Shown here one piece after another: positions 39,579 to 49,227 of a stretch of DNA of 64,000 nt (the first letter of the stretch is position 1; each line of letters opens with the position of its first letter). Below the pieces are notes generated by a model. That model was given only the letters and a program-made list of their open reading frames with translations, was not told the DNA's origin and made no database searches. The position numbers and the translations under genes are program-made. Source of the DNA: Limnohabitans sp. T6-5 (GTDB lineage: Bacteria > Pseudomonadota > Gammaproteobacteria > Burkholderiales > Burkholderiaceae_C); the NCBI RefSeq assembly GCF_003063315.1, contig NZ_NERV01000001.1, positions 1,276,202 through 1,340,201 on the forward strand. Direction: 5' to 3'.

Positions 39579-40556
39579 GTGAACAAGTTTTTGACCCTGT
39601 TGCTCGCTGGCGTTTTGGCTTTGGGCAGTTTGAATGCCGAAGCCGCTCGGCGTATGGGCGGCGGTAAATCGATCGGTCAGCAATCGAGCCAAGTCACCCA
39701 ACGTGAAGCTGTGCGCCCTCAGCAGCCCGCAGCGCCGGCCCAACAGTCGGCGGCCAAACCCGCTGCGCCCACACAGGCAGCCCCTGCACCTAAAAAGCCA
39801 TGGGGTGCCATGCTCGGCGGTCTGGCCGCAGGCTTGGGCCTGGCTTGGTTGGCCCATTCTTTGGGTATGGGCGGCGCTTTTGGCAACGTCTTGATGGCTT
39901 TGTTGATCGGTTTTGCCGTGATGGCCGTGATCGGCATGATCATGCGCCGTCGTTCAGCGCCTGCTGCGCAAGCCGGTGGTTTGGCTTACCAGGGCGCTGG
40001 CGCCACGGCTGAGCAGCCTGCGTCGTTCAAGCAATACAACCCCGAAAAAGTGGGCAACGATGCGTCTGCACGCCCTTGGGAGGCTCAGCCCACCCATTTC
40101 GACGGTTCTGCTGCAGCCCATACGGGTGGCTCCATGATTGGCTCTGCCTTGAATGGCTCACAAGCCTGGGGCATTCCGGCTGGCTTTGATGTCGATGGTT
40201 TTGTCACGGCTGCCAAACGCAATTTCGTGACGCTGCAAGACGCCTGGGACCGCTCGGACATCAACACACTGCGCTCCATGATGACGGACACGATGGTGGC
40301 TGAAATCCGCAGCCAGCTCGCCGAACGCGAAGCCCAGTTCCCGGGGCAGCCCAACAAGACCGAAGTGGTCATGCTCGAGGCCCAGCTTTTGGGTATTGAA
40401 GAGCAGGCCGACGCCTATCTGGCCAGCGTCGAGTTCAACGGCATGATCCGTGAAGACGCCTCCGCAGGCCCCAGCCCCTTCCGCGAAGTCTGGAACATGA
40501 CCAAGTCCAAGCAAGGTGGCGGCTGGCTGGTGGCTGGCGTGCAAGCCCTGCAATAA
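39579..40556 (+). CDS. Tim44-like domain protein, membrane-anchored
   Basis: The 325-residue protein has a signal peptide (MNKFLTLLLAGVLALGSLNA), then a Gln/Ala/Pro-rich linker, two close hydrophobic helices (about 75-95 and 100-120), and a C-terminal Tim44-like domain (about 200-320) beginning GFDVDGFVTAAKRNFVTLQD. The start is GTG 39579 with GGAG upstream. In betaproteobacteria the gene lies between ubiE and ubiJ, as here. The role in bacteria is unproven; the Tim44 domain of mitochondria contacts membranes and Hsp70. Confidence 0.85.
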   Translation: MNKFLTLLLAGVLALGSLNAEAARRMGGGKSIGQQSSQVTQREAVRPQQPAAPAQQSAAKPAAPTQAAPAPKKPWGAMLGGLAAGLGLAWLAHSLGMGGAFGNVLMALLIGFAVMAVIGMIMRRRSAPAAQAGGLAYQGAGATAEQPASFKQYNPEKVGNDASARPWEAQPTHFDGSAAAHTGGSMIGSALNGSQAWGIPAGFDVDGFVTAAKRNFVTLQDAWDRSDINTLRSMMTDTMVAEIRSQLAEREAQFPGQPNKTEVVMLEAQLLGIEEQADAYLASVEFNGMIREDASAGPSPFREVWNMTKSKQGGGWLVAGVQALQ

Positions 40557-40603
40557 AGACATGGCCCCGGCTGGGGGCCAGCTTTCGGGAATAATCGGGG
40601 ACT

Positions 40604-41170
40604 ATGGCAACACAGTCCCCTTTTTCTTGGGCCGTTCAGGCCCTGCCCCAAATGGTCACCGATCTGGCCGCCAACTTTCAGCCTCCGGGCTGGGTGGTCG
40701 ATGAAACGGTCAACCGTCTCGTCTTGTTCCTCAACCATGTGCTGCAAAGCGAACCCGAGGCCATGGCCCGTCTGGCGCGTCAAAAAGGCCAGCGCATTGA
40801 ACTGGCCTGGGACCGCATCCAGCTGCAGTTGACGCCCACCCCCGCAGGCTTGCTGGAGCGTGGCCACTTTGAAGGCTTTGACCTGCGCTTGAACGTGGTG
40901 GAAGAGTCGCCCGTTTCGCTGGCTTCGGCGCTGGCCCGTGGCGACAAACCCAAAGTCCGCATCGAAGGCGATGTGCAACTGGCCGCTGAAATCAACTGGC
41001 TCATTGACCATGTGCGCTGGGATGCCGAAGAAGACCTGGCCCGCCTGATCGGAGATGCCCCGGCCCACACCCTGGCGCAGGCAGCGCGCAAAGCCATGGA
41101 GGCCTTGCGCGGCTTTGTGGCCTCGCGGCCCGGCACGGGTCTCGCCCGTTCTTCGGGTGGTGCAGCATGA
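40604..41170 (+). CDS. ubiJ: Ubiquinone biosynthesis accessory factor UbiJ
   Basis: The 188-residue SCP2-domain protein binds lipid intermediates of the Ubi metabolon. The SCP2 fold is seen in [20 protein letters not shown] and [18 protein letters not shown], with the C-terminal coiled helix carrying [15 protein letters not shown]. Its stop overlaps the ubiB start (ATGA). In this lineage UbiJ is divergent and short but context supports the call. Confidence 0.85.
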   Translation: MATQSPFSWAVQALPQMVTDLAANFQPPGWVVDETVNRLVLFLNHVLQSEPEAMARLARQKGQRIELAWDRIQLQLTPTPAGLLERGHFEGFDLRLNVVEESPVSLASALARGDKPKVRIEGDVQLAAEINWLIDHVRWDAEEDLARLIGDAPAHTLAQAARKAMEALRGFVASRPGTGLARSSGGAA

Positions 41171-42732
41171 GCCGTTTGGGTCGCGGCGCCTTCATCGTCT
41201 TCATCGTCTTGCGCTATGGCCTGGACGAGCTGGTGCTCTCCAGCTTCCAGAAACCCTGGATTCGCCTGCTGGCCCGCATCTTGTCGGTGGGCCGTGACCT
41301 GAGGTCTCCCCGTGCCGTGCGCCTGCGCGAGGCGCTCGAACGCCTGGGGCCGATCTTCGTGAAGTTTGGCCAGGTTCTGTCCACCCGGCGTGATTTGCTG
41401 CCGCTGGACATTGCCGAAGAGTTGACCAAGCTGCAAGACCGTGTGCCGCCATTCAGCTCAGACATCGCGGTGGCCACCATTGAGCGTGCTTTCCACAAAC
41501 CGGTGGATGTCATTTTTGAAAGCTTTGAGCGTGAACCCGTGGCCAGCGCATCGATTGCTCAGGTGCACTTTGCCACCTTGCGCAGCAAGTCCGGCGAGCT
41601 GCGCGAGGTGGCCGTCAAGGTGTTGCGCCCCGGCATGCTGCCCGTGATCCAGAAAGACCTGAGCCTCATGCGCATGATGGCCGGCTGGGTCGAAAACCTG
41701 AGCGCCGATGGCAAACGCCTCAAGCCCCGCGAGGTGGTGGCCGAGTTCGACAAGTACCTCAATGACGAGCTGGACCTAGTGCGCGAAGCATCGAACGCCG
41801 CGCAACTGCGCCGCAATATGGAAGGCCTCGATCTGGTGCTGATCCCTGAGATGATCTGGGACTATTGCCAAAATGAAGTGCTGGTCATGGAGCGCATGCA
41901 CGGCGTGCCCATCAGTCATGTGGACCGCTTGCGCGAAGCGGGGGTGGACATCCCCAAGCTGGCCCGCGACGGTGTGACCCTGTTCTTCACGCAGGTGTTC
42001 CGCGATGGGTTTTTTCACGCCGACATGCACCCGGGCAACATCCAGGTCAGCTTGGCGCCAGAGACGTTTGGTCGCTATATCTCGCTGGACTTTGGCATCG
42101 TCGGCACGCTGACCGAGTACGACAAGGAATACCTCGCACAAAACTTCACGGCCTTTTTCCGCCGTGACTACAAGCGCGTGGCTGAGCTCCACATTGAATC
42201 GGGCTGGGTGCCCGCTGACACCCGTGTGGACGAGCTTGAATCCGCGATTCGCGCTGTCTGCGAGCCGTACTTTGATCGTCCATTGAAAGAAATATCGCTG
42301 GGCATGGTGCTGATGCGGCTGTTTCAGACGTCGCGGCGCTTTCATGTCGAGATCCAGCCGCAGCTGGTCTTGCTGCAAAAAACCTTGCTCAACATCGAAG
42401 GCCTGGGCCGTCAGCTCGACCCCGAGCTGGACTTGTGGAGCACGGCCAAGCCCTTCCTCGAAAAGTGGATGCTCGACCAGATCGGTCCCAAAAAGCTGTG
42501 GGAAGAACTCAAGGGCCAGGCTCCGCATTACGCCAAGCTGCTGCCGCAGTTGCCACGCCTTTTGCACGACTACCTCAAGCAGCCACGACACAACGATGCC
42601 AGGCAGCTCGAACAACTGCTGGCTGAGCAGCGCCGCACCAACAATTTGCTGCAAATCCTGATGTATTTGGGCGTCGGCTTTTTACTCAGCTTGCTGGTTT
42701 TGCAGGTCTGGTCGCATCTTCAGCTGTACTGA
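41167..42732 (+). CDS. ubiB: Ubiquinone biosynthesis atypical kinase UbiB
   Basis: A 521-residue ABC1/COQ8-type atypical kinase. The KxGQ motif is in [16 protein letters not shown]; the A-rich loop is [13 protein letters not shown]; catalytic-like residues are in FHADMHPGN and [10 protein letters not shown]-terminal helix near 495-518 anchors it in the membrane. It supports the Ubi complex, probably by ATP-dependent lipid handling. It overlaps ubiJ and ends the ubiquinone block. Confidence 0.95.
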   Translation: MSRLGRGAFIVFIVLRYGLDELVLSSFQKPWIRLLARILSVGRDLRSPRAVRLREALERLGPIFVKFGQVLSTRRDLLPLDIAEELTKLQDRVPPFSSDIAVATIERAFHKPVDVIFESFEREPVASASIAQVHFATLRSKSGELREVAVKVLRPGMLPVIQKDLSLMRMMAGWVENLSADGKRLKPREVVAEFDKYLNDELDLVREASNAAQLRRNMEGLDLVLIPEMIWDYCQNEVLVMERMHGVPISHVDRLREAGVDIPKLARDGVTLFFTQVFRDGFFHADMHPGNIQVSLAPETFGRYISLDFGIVGTLTEYDKEYLAQNFTAFFRRDYKRVAELHIESGWVPADTRVDELESAIRAVCEPYFDRPLKEISLGMVLMRLFQTSRRFHVEIQPQLVLLQKTLLNIEGLGRQLDPELDLWSTAKPFLEKWMLDQIGPKKLWEELKGQAPHYAKLLPQLPRLLHDYLKQPRHNDARQLEQLLAEQRRTNNLLQILMYLGVGFLLSLLVLQVWSHLQLY

Positions 42733-42771
42733 GCTGCTGCTTTTTTACCCCGATAGACAGGAGACTTTGCT

Positions 42772-44217
42772 GTGTTGCTGACCCTCGTGATCGCCTACCT
42801 GCTGGTGACCATCGCGATTGGCCTGTTGGCCGCCAAGCGCGTTAAAAACTCGGCCGACTTCGCCATTGCAGGTCGGCATTTGCCCTTGTCCATGATCGTG
42901 ACCACCACGTTTGCGACCTGGTTCGGGTCCGAGACGGTGCTCGGCATCCCGGCCAAGTTTGTCAACAATGGCCTGCACGGCGTGGTGGAAGACCCCTTTG
43001 GCGCAGGCAGCTGCCTGATCCTCGTGGGCTTGTTCTTTGCGGCCAAGCTCTACCGCATGACACTCTTGACCATCAGTGACTACTTTCGTGAACGCTATGG
43101 TCGCAGTGTGGAGGTGATCTGTTCCATCATCATCATGGTCAGCTATCTGGGCTGGGTGTCGGCCCAGGTCACCGCGCTGGGTCTGGTGTTCAATGTGTTG
43201 TCCGACGGTGCCATCAGTTTGCCTGTGGGCATGGTCATCGGGGTGGTGTCCATCCTGGCCTACACCCTGTTTGGTGGCATGTGGTCGGTGGCCATCACCG
43301 ACTTCATCCAGATGATCATCCTGGTGGTTGGCCTGTCCATTCTGGCGGTGTTTGCCGGGCAACAGGCGGGCGGCGCCGACAAGGTGCTGGCGCTGGCCGT
43401 GAGTCAGGACATGTTCAAGTTCTGGCCCGAACCCCACCTCAAAGACATCCTCTTCTTTGTGGCCTCGGCCATCACCATCATGTTGGGCTCCATTCCTCAG
43501 CAAGACGTGTTTCAGCGCGTCATGTCAGCCAACAACGAATATGCCGCCACCCGGGGGCCGGTGATTGGCGGCATTTTTTACATCCTGTTTGCCTTTGTGC
43601 CCATGTTTTTGGTGGTCAGCGCTTTGATCATCATGCCAGAGCAGGCCACGCAGCTGATTCAGGATGATCCGCAAAAAGTCTTGCCCATGCTGGTCATGAC
43701 CCAGATGCCTTTTGTCATGCAAGTGCTGTTTTTCGGGGCGCTGCTCTCGGCCATCAAGTCATGTGCTTCGGCCACCCTGCTGGCGCCCAGCGTGACCTTC
43801 ACTGAGAACATCTGGCGCCAGTTCTTTCCGCACCGAAGCGACAAGCAAGAGCTTCTGGCCATGCGCGTGACCGTGTTGGTGTTCAGCGGGCTGGTGCTGA
43901 CATATGCCATCGCGATGCAGGGCAGCAGCATCTACGAAATGGTCTCAGGGGCGTACCAAGTCACGCTGGTCGGGGCTTTTGTGCCGCTGGCCTGTGGCTT
44001 GTACTGGCAAAAAGCCACCACCCAGGGCGCACTGCTTTCCATTGTTCTGGGCCTGTTGACGTGGTTGCTGTTCACTTTTACACCTGCGGGCCAAGAATTT
44101 CCTGCCCAATTGGCGGGTGTTTTGGCCAGTCTGACGGGCATGCTGATGGGATCCTGGGGACGTCAGGCCATCCGCAACCAGCATGCTTCGCACCACAAAC
44201 TGGTTGGCGCTGCGTGA
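42772..44217 (+). CDS. Sodium:solute symporter (SSS family)
   Basis: The 481-residue transporter has about 13 membrane helices. Family features are FATWFGSETVLGIPAKF and the long helix 6-7 region LGSIPQQDVFQRVMSANNE. Closest similarity by eye is to the SSS subgroup around PutP/PanF, without a clear substrate. GTG 42772 is preceded by AGGAGA. It stands between ubiB and fmdB in the same orientation, and is not obviously linked to either. Confidence 0.87.
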   Translation: MLLTLVIAYLLVTIAIGLLAAKRVKNSADFAIAGRHLPLSMIVTTTFATWFGSETVLGIPAKFVNNGLHGVVEDPFGAGSCLILVGLFFAAKLYRMTLLTISDYFRERYGRSVEVICSIIIMVSYLGWVSAQVTALGLVFNVLSDGAISLPVGMVIGVVSILAYTLFGGMWSVAITDFIQMIILVVGLSILAVFAGQQAGGADKVLALAVSQDMFKFWPEPHLKDILFFVASAITIMLGSIPQQDVFQRVMSANNEYAATRGPVIGGIFYILFAFVPMFLVVSALIIMPEQATQLIQDDPQKVLPMLVMTQMPFVMQVLFFGALLSAIKSCASATLLAPSVTFTENIWRQFFPHRSDKQELLAMRVTVLVFSGLVLTYAIAMQGSSIYEMVSGAYQVTLVGAFVPLACGLYWQKATTQGALLSIVLGLLTWLLFTFTPAGQEFPAQLAGVLASLTGMLMGSWGRQAIRNQHASHHKLVGAA

Positions 44218-44246
44218 GCGGGTCAGGTCAATAAGGCCGGTGGGGC

Positions 44247-44273
44247 TTGTCGTGGCGCCCCCCCGCCTATAAT
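44247..44273 (+). promoter_or_regulatory. Promoter of fmdB-DUF502-aspS
   Basis: TATAAT at 44268-44273 with TTGTCG at 44247-44252, spacing 15, lies 38 bases before the fmdB start. The -10 is perfect, the spacing is short. Confidence 0.5.
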
Positions 44274-44310
44274 TGAGGGTTTTGATTTCCACCTGAAAAG
44301 AGCCCTCTTC

Positions 44311-44625
44311 ATGCCCATTTACGCCTACAAGTGTGAGTCCTGCGGACATGCCAAGGACGTTCTGCAAAAAATCTCCGACGCCCCCCTGACCGATTGCCCG
44401 GCCTGCGGTGCGCCCAAATTCAGCAAGCAACTGAGCGCCCCGGGCTTTCAGCTCAAGGGTTCGGGTTGGTACGCCACCGACTTCAAAGGCGGTGGCGGTG
44501 TCACCGGTGCTGCTGTCGCTTCGACAGCCGGGGCTTCCGAGTCGCCTGCTTCCTCTTCGACCACTGAGTCCTCCGGTTCTGCCGATGCGGCCGGTGGCTG
44601 TGGCGCGTCTTGCGCCTGCCATTAA
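44311..44625 (+). CDS. FmdB-family zinc-ribbon protein
   Basis: The 104-residue protein starts MPIYAYKCESCGHAKDVLQK and has CPACG near residue 31, together a CX2C-CX2C zinc ribbon. The rest is a Gly/Ser/Ala-rich tail that ends GGCGASCACH. The family was first seen beside formamidase and is called regulatory, but no role is proven. It leads a conserved cluster with DUF502 and aspS. Confidence 0.9.
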   Translation: MPIYAYKCESCGHAKDVLQKISDAPLTDCPACGAPKFSKQLSAPGFQLKGSGWYATDFKGGGGVTGAAVASTAGASESPASSSTTESSGSADAAGGCGASCACH

Positions 44626-44645
44626 GACCTGACGGATCAGCCTCC

Positions 44646-45311
44646 ATGAAACAACGCAGCTTGAAACAGTACTTCATCACCGGTCTTCTGGTGTGGCTGC
44701 CCATGGGCATCACCGTCTGGGTGCTGACTTGGTTGGTGGGGCTCTTGGATGGCATCTTTCTGGCTGTTTTGCTTGCGGCTGACACGCTGATCCCGGGCAT
44801 GCATGCCTTGGCTGATTACCTGCGCGGTGTGCCGGGCCTGGGCGTGATCCTGGTGGCGCTGGTGATTTTTTTCACCGGTGTGTTTGTGGCCAACATGTTT
44901 GGTCAGTGGTTGTTTCGCCAGTGGGACAACCTGATGAACCGCATCCCTGTGGTGCGCAGCATCTACACCAGCGTCAAGCAGGTGGCCGATACCTTGTTTT
45001 CCGGCAGCGGCCATGCCTTCTCGAAAGCCCTGCTGGTGCAGTATCCGCGCCAGGGTTCCTGGACCATCGCCTTTCTGACCGGTACGCCAGGCGGTGAAGT
45101 GGCGCGTCATTTTGACCAGCCCCTGGTCAGCGTGTATGTGCCCACCACACCCAACCCCACCTCCGGCTTCTTTTTGATGATGCCCAAGGCCGATGTGATC
45201 GAACTCGACATGACGGTCGATGACGCCCTGAAATACATCATCTCCATGGGGGTGGTGGTGCCTGGTGGCCCCGACTCACTGCCTCAGGTCGCAGCCGCAA
45301 CCCCTCAATAA
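44646..45311 (+). CDS. DUF502 membrane protein
   Basis: The 221-residue product has two membrane helices (about 11-35 and 55-85), then a soluble domain (RIPVVRSIYTSVKQVADTLF, SVYVPTTPNPTSGFFLMM) characteristic of DUF502. Function unknown in bacteria; a related plant family (LIKE COV) acts in membrane trafficking. ATG 44646 is chosen since it begins KQRSLKQYFITGLLVWLP, the family start. It lies between fmdB and aspS, the conserved order. Confidence 0.9.
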   Translation: MKQRSLKQYFITGLLVWLPMGITVWVLTWLVGLLDGIFLAVLLAADTLIPGMHALADYLRGVPGLGVILVALVIFFTGVFVANMFGQWLFRQWDNLMNRIPVVRSIYTSVKQVADTLFSGSGHAFSKALLVQYPRQGSWTIAFLTGTPGGEVARHFDQPLVSVYVPTTPNPTSGFFLMMPKADVIELDMTVDDALKYIISMGVVVPGGPDSLPQVAAATPQ

Positions 45312-45371
45312 ACCTTGTACGCTGGGCGAATCAATTGCCCGACGATTTCCGAATCTAGAAAGTCCAACAAC

Positions 45372-47186
45372 ATGTCCATGCGTTCCCACTATTGCGGTCT
45401 GGTGACCGAAGCCCTGAGCGGCGAAACCGTGAGCCTGTGCGGCTGGGTCAACCGTCGCCGTGACCACGGCGGCGTGATCTTCATTGACCTGCGCGACCGC
45501 GAAGGCTATGTGCAAGTGGTGTGCGACCCCGACCGCCCAGAGATGTTCAAAGTCGCCGAAGACGTGCGCAACGAGTTTTGTGTCCAGATCAAAGGCGTGG
45601 TGCGTGCTCGCCCTGATGGCACCACCAACGACAACCTCAAAAGCGGCAAGATCGAAGTGCTGTGCCACGAACTGATCGTGCTCAACGCCTCTGTCACGCC
45701 CCCTTTCCAGATCGATGAAGACAACCTGTCCGAGACGACCCGCCTGACCCACCGCGTGCTGGACCTGCGCCGTCCCTACATGCAAAACAACCTGATGCTG
45801 CGCTACAAAGTGGCGATGGAAGTGCGCAAGTACCTCGATGAAAACGGCTTCATCGACATCGAAACCCCCATGCTCACCAAGAGCACACCCGAAGGCGCCC
45901 GCGACTACCTGGTGCCCAGCCGCGTGCACGACGGCCACTTCTTTGCCTTGCCCCAGTCGCCCCAGCTGTTCAAGCAGCTGCTCATGGTGGCGGGCTACGA
46001 TCGCTACTATCAAATCACCAAGTGCTTCCGAGACGAAGACTTGCGTGCCGACCGCCAACCCGAATTCACCCAGATCGATATCGAAACATCGTTCCTGACC
46101 GAAGAAGAAATCCGCGACATGTTCCAGGGCATGATCAAACGCGTTTTCCAGAAGACCATCGGCGTGGACCTGGGCGAGTTCCCGGTCATGACCTACCAGG
46201 ACGCCATGCACATCTATGGCTCGGACAAGCCTGACCTGCGCGTGAAGCTGCAGTTCACCGAAGTGACCGACGTCATGGGCGATGTGGACTTCAAAGTCTT
46301 CTCGGGCGCTGCCAACATGAAGGGCGGCCGCGTGGTCGCCCTGCGCGTGCCCAATGGTTCCGTCGAAGGCGGTGGCATCAGCCGTGGCGAAATCGACGCC
46401 TACACCGAGTTCGTCAAGATCTATGGTGCCAAGGGCCTGGCCTACATCCGCGTCAACGACCTCTCCAAAGGCCGTGAAGGTCTGCAGTCGCCCATCGTCA
46501 AGAACATCCACGACGCGGCCCTCAATGCTGTGTTGGAGCGCTCGGGCGCGCAAAACGGCGACTTGATTTTCTTTGGCGCCGACAAGGCCAAGATCGTCAA
46601 CGACGCCATCGGTGCCCTGCGCATCAAGATCGGCCACAGCGAGTTCGGCAAGAAAAACGGTTTGTTTGAAGACCGTTGGGCGCCTATGTGGGTGGTCGAC
46701 TTCCCCATGTTCGAGTTCGACGACGACAGCCAGCGTTACACCGCCGTGCACCACCCCTTCACCGCGCCCAAAGACGGCCACGAAGACTGGATGGTCACCG
46801 CCCCCGAGAAGTGCATCTCCAAGGGCTATGACATGGTGCTCAACGGCTGGGAAATGGGCGGCGGCTCGGTGCGTATCCACCGCGCTGACGTGCAACAAAA
46901 AGTGTTTGACGCGCTCAAGATCACACCAGAAGAAGCTCAGCTCAAATTCGGCTTCCTGCTCGACGCCCTGCAATACGGCGCGCCTCCACACGGCGGCCTG
47001 GCCTTTGGCCTCGATCGCATCGTCACGCTGATGACCGGCGCAGAGTCCATCCGCGATGTGATCGCCTTCCCAAAGACACAACGCGCTCAGTGTTTGCTGA
47101 CCCAAGCACCTAGCCCAGTGGATGAAAAGCAATTGCGCGAACTTCACATCCGTTTGCGCAATGTGGATGCTGTGAAAGCAGCTTGA
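45372..47186 (+). CDS. aspS: Aspartyl-tRNA synthetase
   Basis: The 604-residue class IIb synthetase is the bacterial type. The N-terminal OB anticodon domain ([39 protein letters not shown]) is followed by the catalytic domain with motif 2 [20 protein letters not shown] and motif 3 [12 protein letters not shown]. The bacterial insertion (GAD) domain spans about 290-420. Start ATG 45372. A second ATG lies two codons on. Confidence 0.97.
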   Translation: MSMRSHYCGLVTEALSGETVSLCGWVNRRRDHGGVIFIDLRDREGYVQVVCDPDRPEMFKVAEDVRNEFCVQIKGVVRARPDGTTNDNLKSGKIEVLCHELIVLNASVTPPFQIDEDNLSETTRLTHRVLDLRRPYMQNNLMLRYKVAMEVRKYLDENGFIDIETPMLTKSTPEGARDYLVPSRVHDGHFFALPQSPQLFKQLLMVAGYDRYYQITKCFRDEDLRADRQPEFTQIDIETSFLTEEEIRDMFQGMIKRVFQKTIGVDLGEFPVMTYQDAMHIYGSDKPDLRVKLQFTEVTDVMGDVDFKVFSGAANMKGGRVVALRVPNGSVEGGGISRGEIDAYTEFVKIYGAKGLAYIRVNDLSKGREGLQSPIVKNIHDAALNAVLERSGAQNGDLIFFGADKAKIVNDAIGALRIKIGHSEFGKKNGLFEDRWAPMWVVDFPMFEFDDDSQRYTAVHHPFTAPKDGHEDWMVTAPEKCISKGYDMVLNGWEMGGGSVRIHRADVQQKVFDALKITPEEAQLKFGFLLDALQYGAPPHGGLAFGLDRIVTLMTGAESIRDVIAFPKTQRAQCLLTQAPSPVDEKQLRELHIRLRNVDAVKAA

Positions 47187-47212
47187 TGCTTTAAACGATG
47201 GAGGTTGACAGC

Positions 47213-48199
47213 TTGAATCTGTCACAAGAGCTGCAAGAACCCCTTGCCCAATTGCTGATAGCTTTGGGTGGGGGAATTGAATTGCACGACATTCCATCGA
47301 TGCGTGAACGCCTTAACCGGGTCTGTGAAGCGGTTGCAGTTCCGGCCCCCTTTGCTTCTCATCCACTGAAGGGCTGCGGCTGCCTTGTAGTGCTGCATGA
47401 ATATCGACCAGCGCAAAGCTGTGCTTCTGATACGTGGCCTGCTTTGCTCTGGTTCCACGGGGGCGGCTATGTCATGGGCAAAGCCCTTCATGATGATGTG
47501 CTGTGCCAAAGATTTGCCGATGATCTGGGCATCCGTGTGTTCAGCCTCGACTATCCCTTGGCGCCAGAACATCCTTATCCGCATGCCTTGTTGGCTGCCG
47601 AGGCGGCGTGGGACTGGTTGCTTTCCGAGGCATTGCCATCGTGCCGGACACCGCGCATTGCGGTGGGTGGTGCAAGTGCCGGTGGTGGGCTGGCCGCCAG
47701 CTTGGTGTTGCGGCTGCGTGATCGGTCACGGACTACCGGTGTTCAGGCGATTCTTCCCTGCTTGCAATGGTTGATGTATCCCATGCTGGACTCACGCACC
47801 CGCGTTGCACAAGACGCCTCAGATACCTTGCTTTGGACGGGTGCGTGCAATCGCCAAGCTTGGCACAGTCTGCTGGACACCCGTGCTGCCGCATTGGCGT
47901 CCTTGCCCGCTGACATGGCGCTTGCCATGGCCGCACAGCCTTATTTCAGTCCGTCTGAGGTCGATGATCTGTCTGGCTTGCCTGAAGCCTTTATCGCCAT
48001 TGGCACCATCGACCTGTTTTATGCGGAGAACCAAGCCTATGCCAAGCGCTTGCATCAATCAGGAGTGCCTTGCGAATTGCATGAATTTGCCGATGCACCT
48101 CATGCCTTTGATGCGTTTGCACCGCAGGCCAGTGCCTCTGTTACCTTTGAAGGCTTGCGCATGACTTGCCTGCGCAATGCCCTGTTTCAGGGGAGCTAA
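47213..48199 (+). CDS. Alpha/beta hydrolase, hormone-sensitive-lipase type
   Basis: An esterase-like protein of 328 residues. The oxyanion motif WFHGGGYVMGKA and the nucleophile motif VGGASAGGGL (Ser155) mark the HSL family, where GDSAGG is usual and here Asp is Ala. The Asp and His of the triad are likely in IGTIDLFYAEN and DAPHAFDAF. ATG 47198 is in frame, but the TTG at 47213 has GGAGG exactly eight bases upstream and is preferred. It stands four bases before the kinase gene, so they form an operon. Substrate unknown. Confidence 0.82.
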   Translation: MNLSQELQEPLAQLLIALGGGIELHDIPSMRERLNRVCEAVAVPAPFASHPLKGCGCLVVLHEYRPAQSCASDTWPALLWFHGGGYVMGKALHDDVLCQRFADDLGIRVFSLDYPLAPEHPYPHALLAAEAAWDWLLSEALPSCRTPRIAVGGASAGGGLAASLVLRLRDRSRTTGVQAILPCLQWLMYPMLDSRTRVAQDASDTLLWTGACNRQAWHSLLDTRAAALASLPADMALAMAAQPYFSPSEVDDLSGLPEAFIAIGTIDLFYAENQAYAKRLHQSGVPCELHEFADAPHAFDAFAPQASASVTFEGLRMTCLRNALFQGS

Positions 48200-48202
48200 A
48201 AA

Positions 48203-49225
48203 ATGGACAAGGCTGTTTCTGTCTTTGTGCTGGGTAACCATGTGCAGGCCTGTTGTTGGCATGTGCAGCGCTTGCCCAAGGCGGGTGAAACCTTTCAAGC
48301 CACGGGTCTGTCGGTTGAACCTGGAGGCAAAGGTTTTAATGTGGCGATTGGCTTGCGTCGACTGGGTCTGAATGTGCAAGTCATGATCGGTTGTGGGCAA
48401 GACGGTGCTGCCCAAGAGCTGTTGAAGGTGCTACAGCATGAGGGGCTTTCCACCAGGCATGTGATTCAATTTCCCGGTGCATCAGGCTGGGGGGCTGGGC
48501 TCATTGGTGCCGATGGACAAAATGCCATTGCGGTCTACCCCGGGGCCAACCTGTTGCTGGCGCCCTCACACGTTCAAACGGCGAAAGCCCAGATCGAAGC
48601 GTCCCAACTTGTGTATGGGCAGTTTGAGACTTCGGTATCAGCCGTGGCTGAGGCCTTTGCCATCGCGCACGCAGCGGGCATTGTCACGGTGCTCAATCCG
48701 TCGCCTTGGCAACAGCCCCCGGATTCGCTGCTCCATAGTACGCACACTGTGCTGGTGAACGAAACGGAGGCGCAAGCCCTGTTGGGTGTTGAGGCACCAT
48801 GGCCAAGCGAATGGCCACAGATGCAAACTGACATTGAAAGCCAATTGACCACTTTCTGGCAAGGCTGGCCAGCAGCGCAGCAGTTGGTGATCACGCTCGG
48901 TGAGCAAGGCGCAGCGATGTATTGGAGAGAGCCAGCATCCCATTGCGGAGTTCGCGGTTTGTACATGCCAGCCCCCGCGATTCAGGCGCTGGATACCGTG
49001 GGTGCCGGCGATGCGTTTGCCAGCGGCTTTGTGGCTACCTGGCTGGCTCAGCAAAACACAGCGATGTCGAATCTCAAACGTTGCCAAGTGGCACTGGAGC
49101 AAGCCCATGTGTGTGGTGCTCACCTGGCAGCCACCCAGGGTGTACTGGATGCCTTGCCCCATGCAGCGCAAATGATCGAATTGCGAGAGCGCTATCGCCC
49201 GGGGCAGGCTTTGTCGATTGCCTGA
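48203..49225 (+). CDS. PfkB-family sugar kinase, ribokinase-like
   Basis: The 340-residue kinase has N-terminal motif EPGGKGFNVAIGLRRLGLNV and the C-terminal signature DTVGAGDAFASGF with the catalytic Asp. It most resembles ribokinase, but several substrate positions are not those of E. coli RbsK, so the sugar or nucleoside is unknown. It lies in an operon with an esterase and convergent, two bases apart, with a GntR regulator. Confidence 0.85.
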   Translation: MDKAVSVFVLGNHVQACCWHVQRLPKAGETFQATGLSVEPGGKGFNVAIGLRRLGLNVQVMIGCGQDGAAQELLKVLQHEGLSTRHVIQFPGASGWGAGLIGADGQNAIAVYPGANLLLAPSHVQTAKAQIEASQLVYGQFETSVSAVAEAFAIAHAAGIVTVLNPSPWQQPPDSLLHSTHTVLVNETEAQALLGVEAPWPSEWPQMQTDIESQLTTFWQGWPAAQQLVITLGEQGAAMYWREPASHCGVRGLYMPAPAIQALDTVGAGDAFASGFVATWLAQQNTAMSNLKRCQVALEQAHVCGAHLAATQGVLDALPHAAQMIELRERYRPGQALSIA

Positions 49226-49227
49226 AT

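Noticed and set aside
45276..47297. A 673-codon minus-strand frame opposite aspS
   Set aside because: It is the antisense of aspS, which has all class II synthetase motifs.
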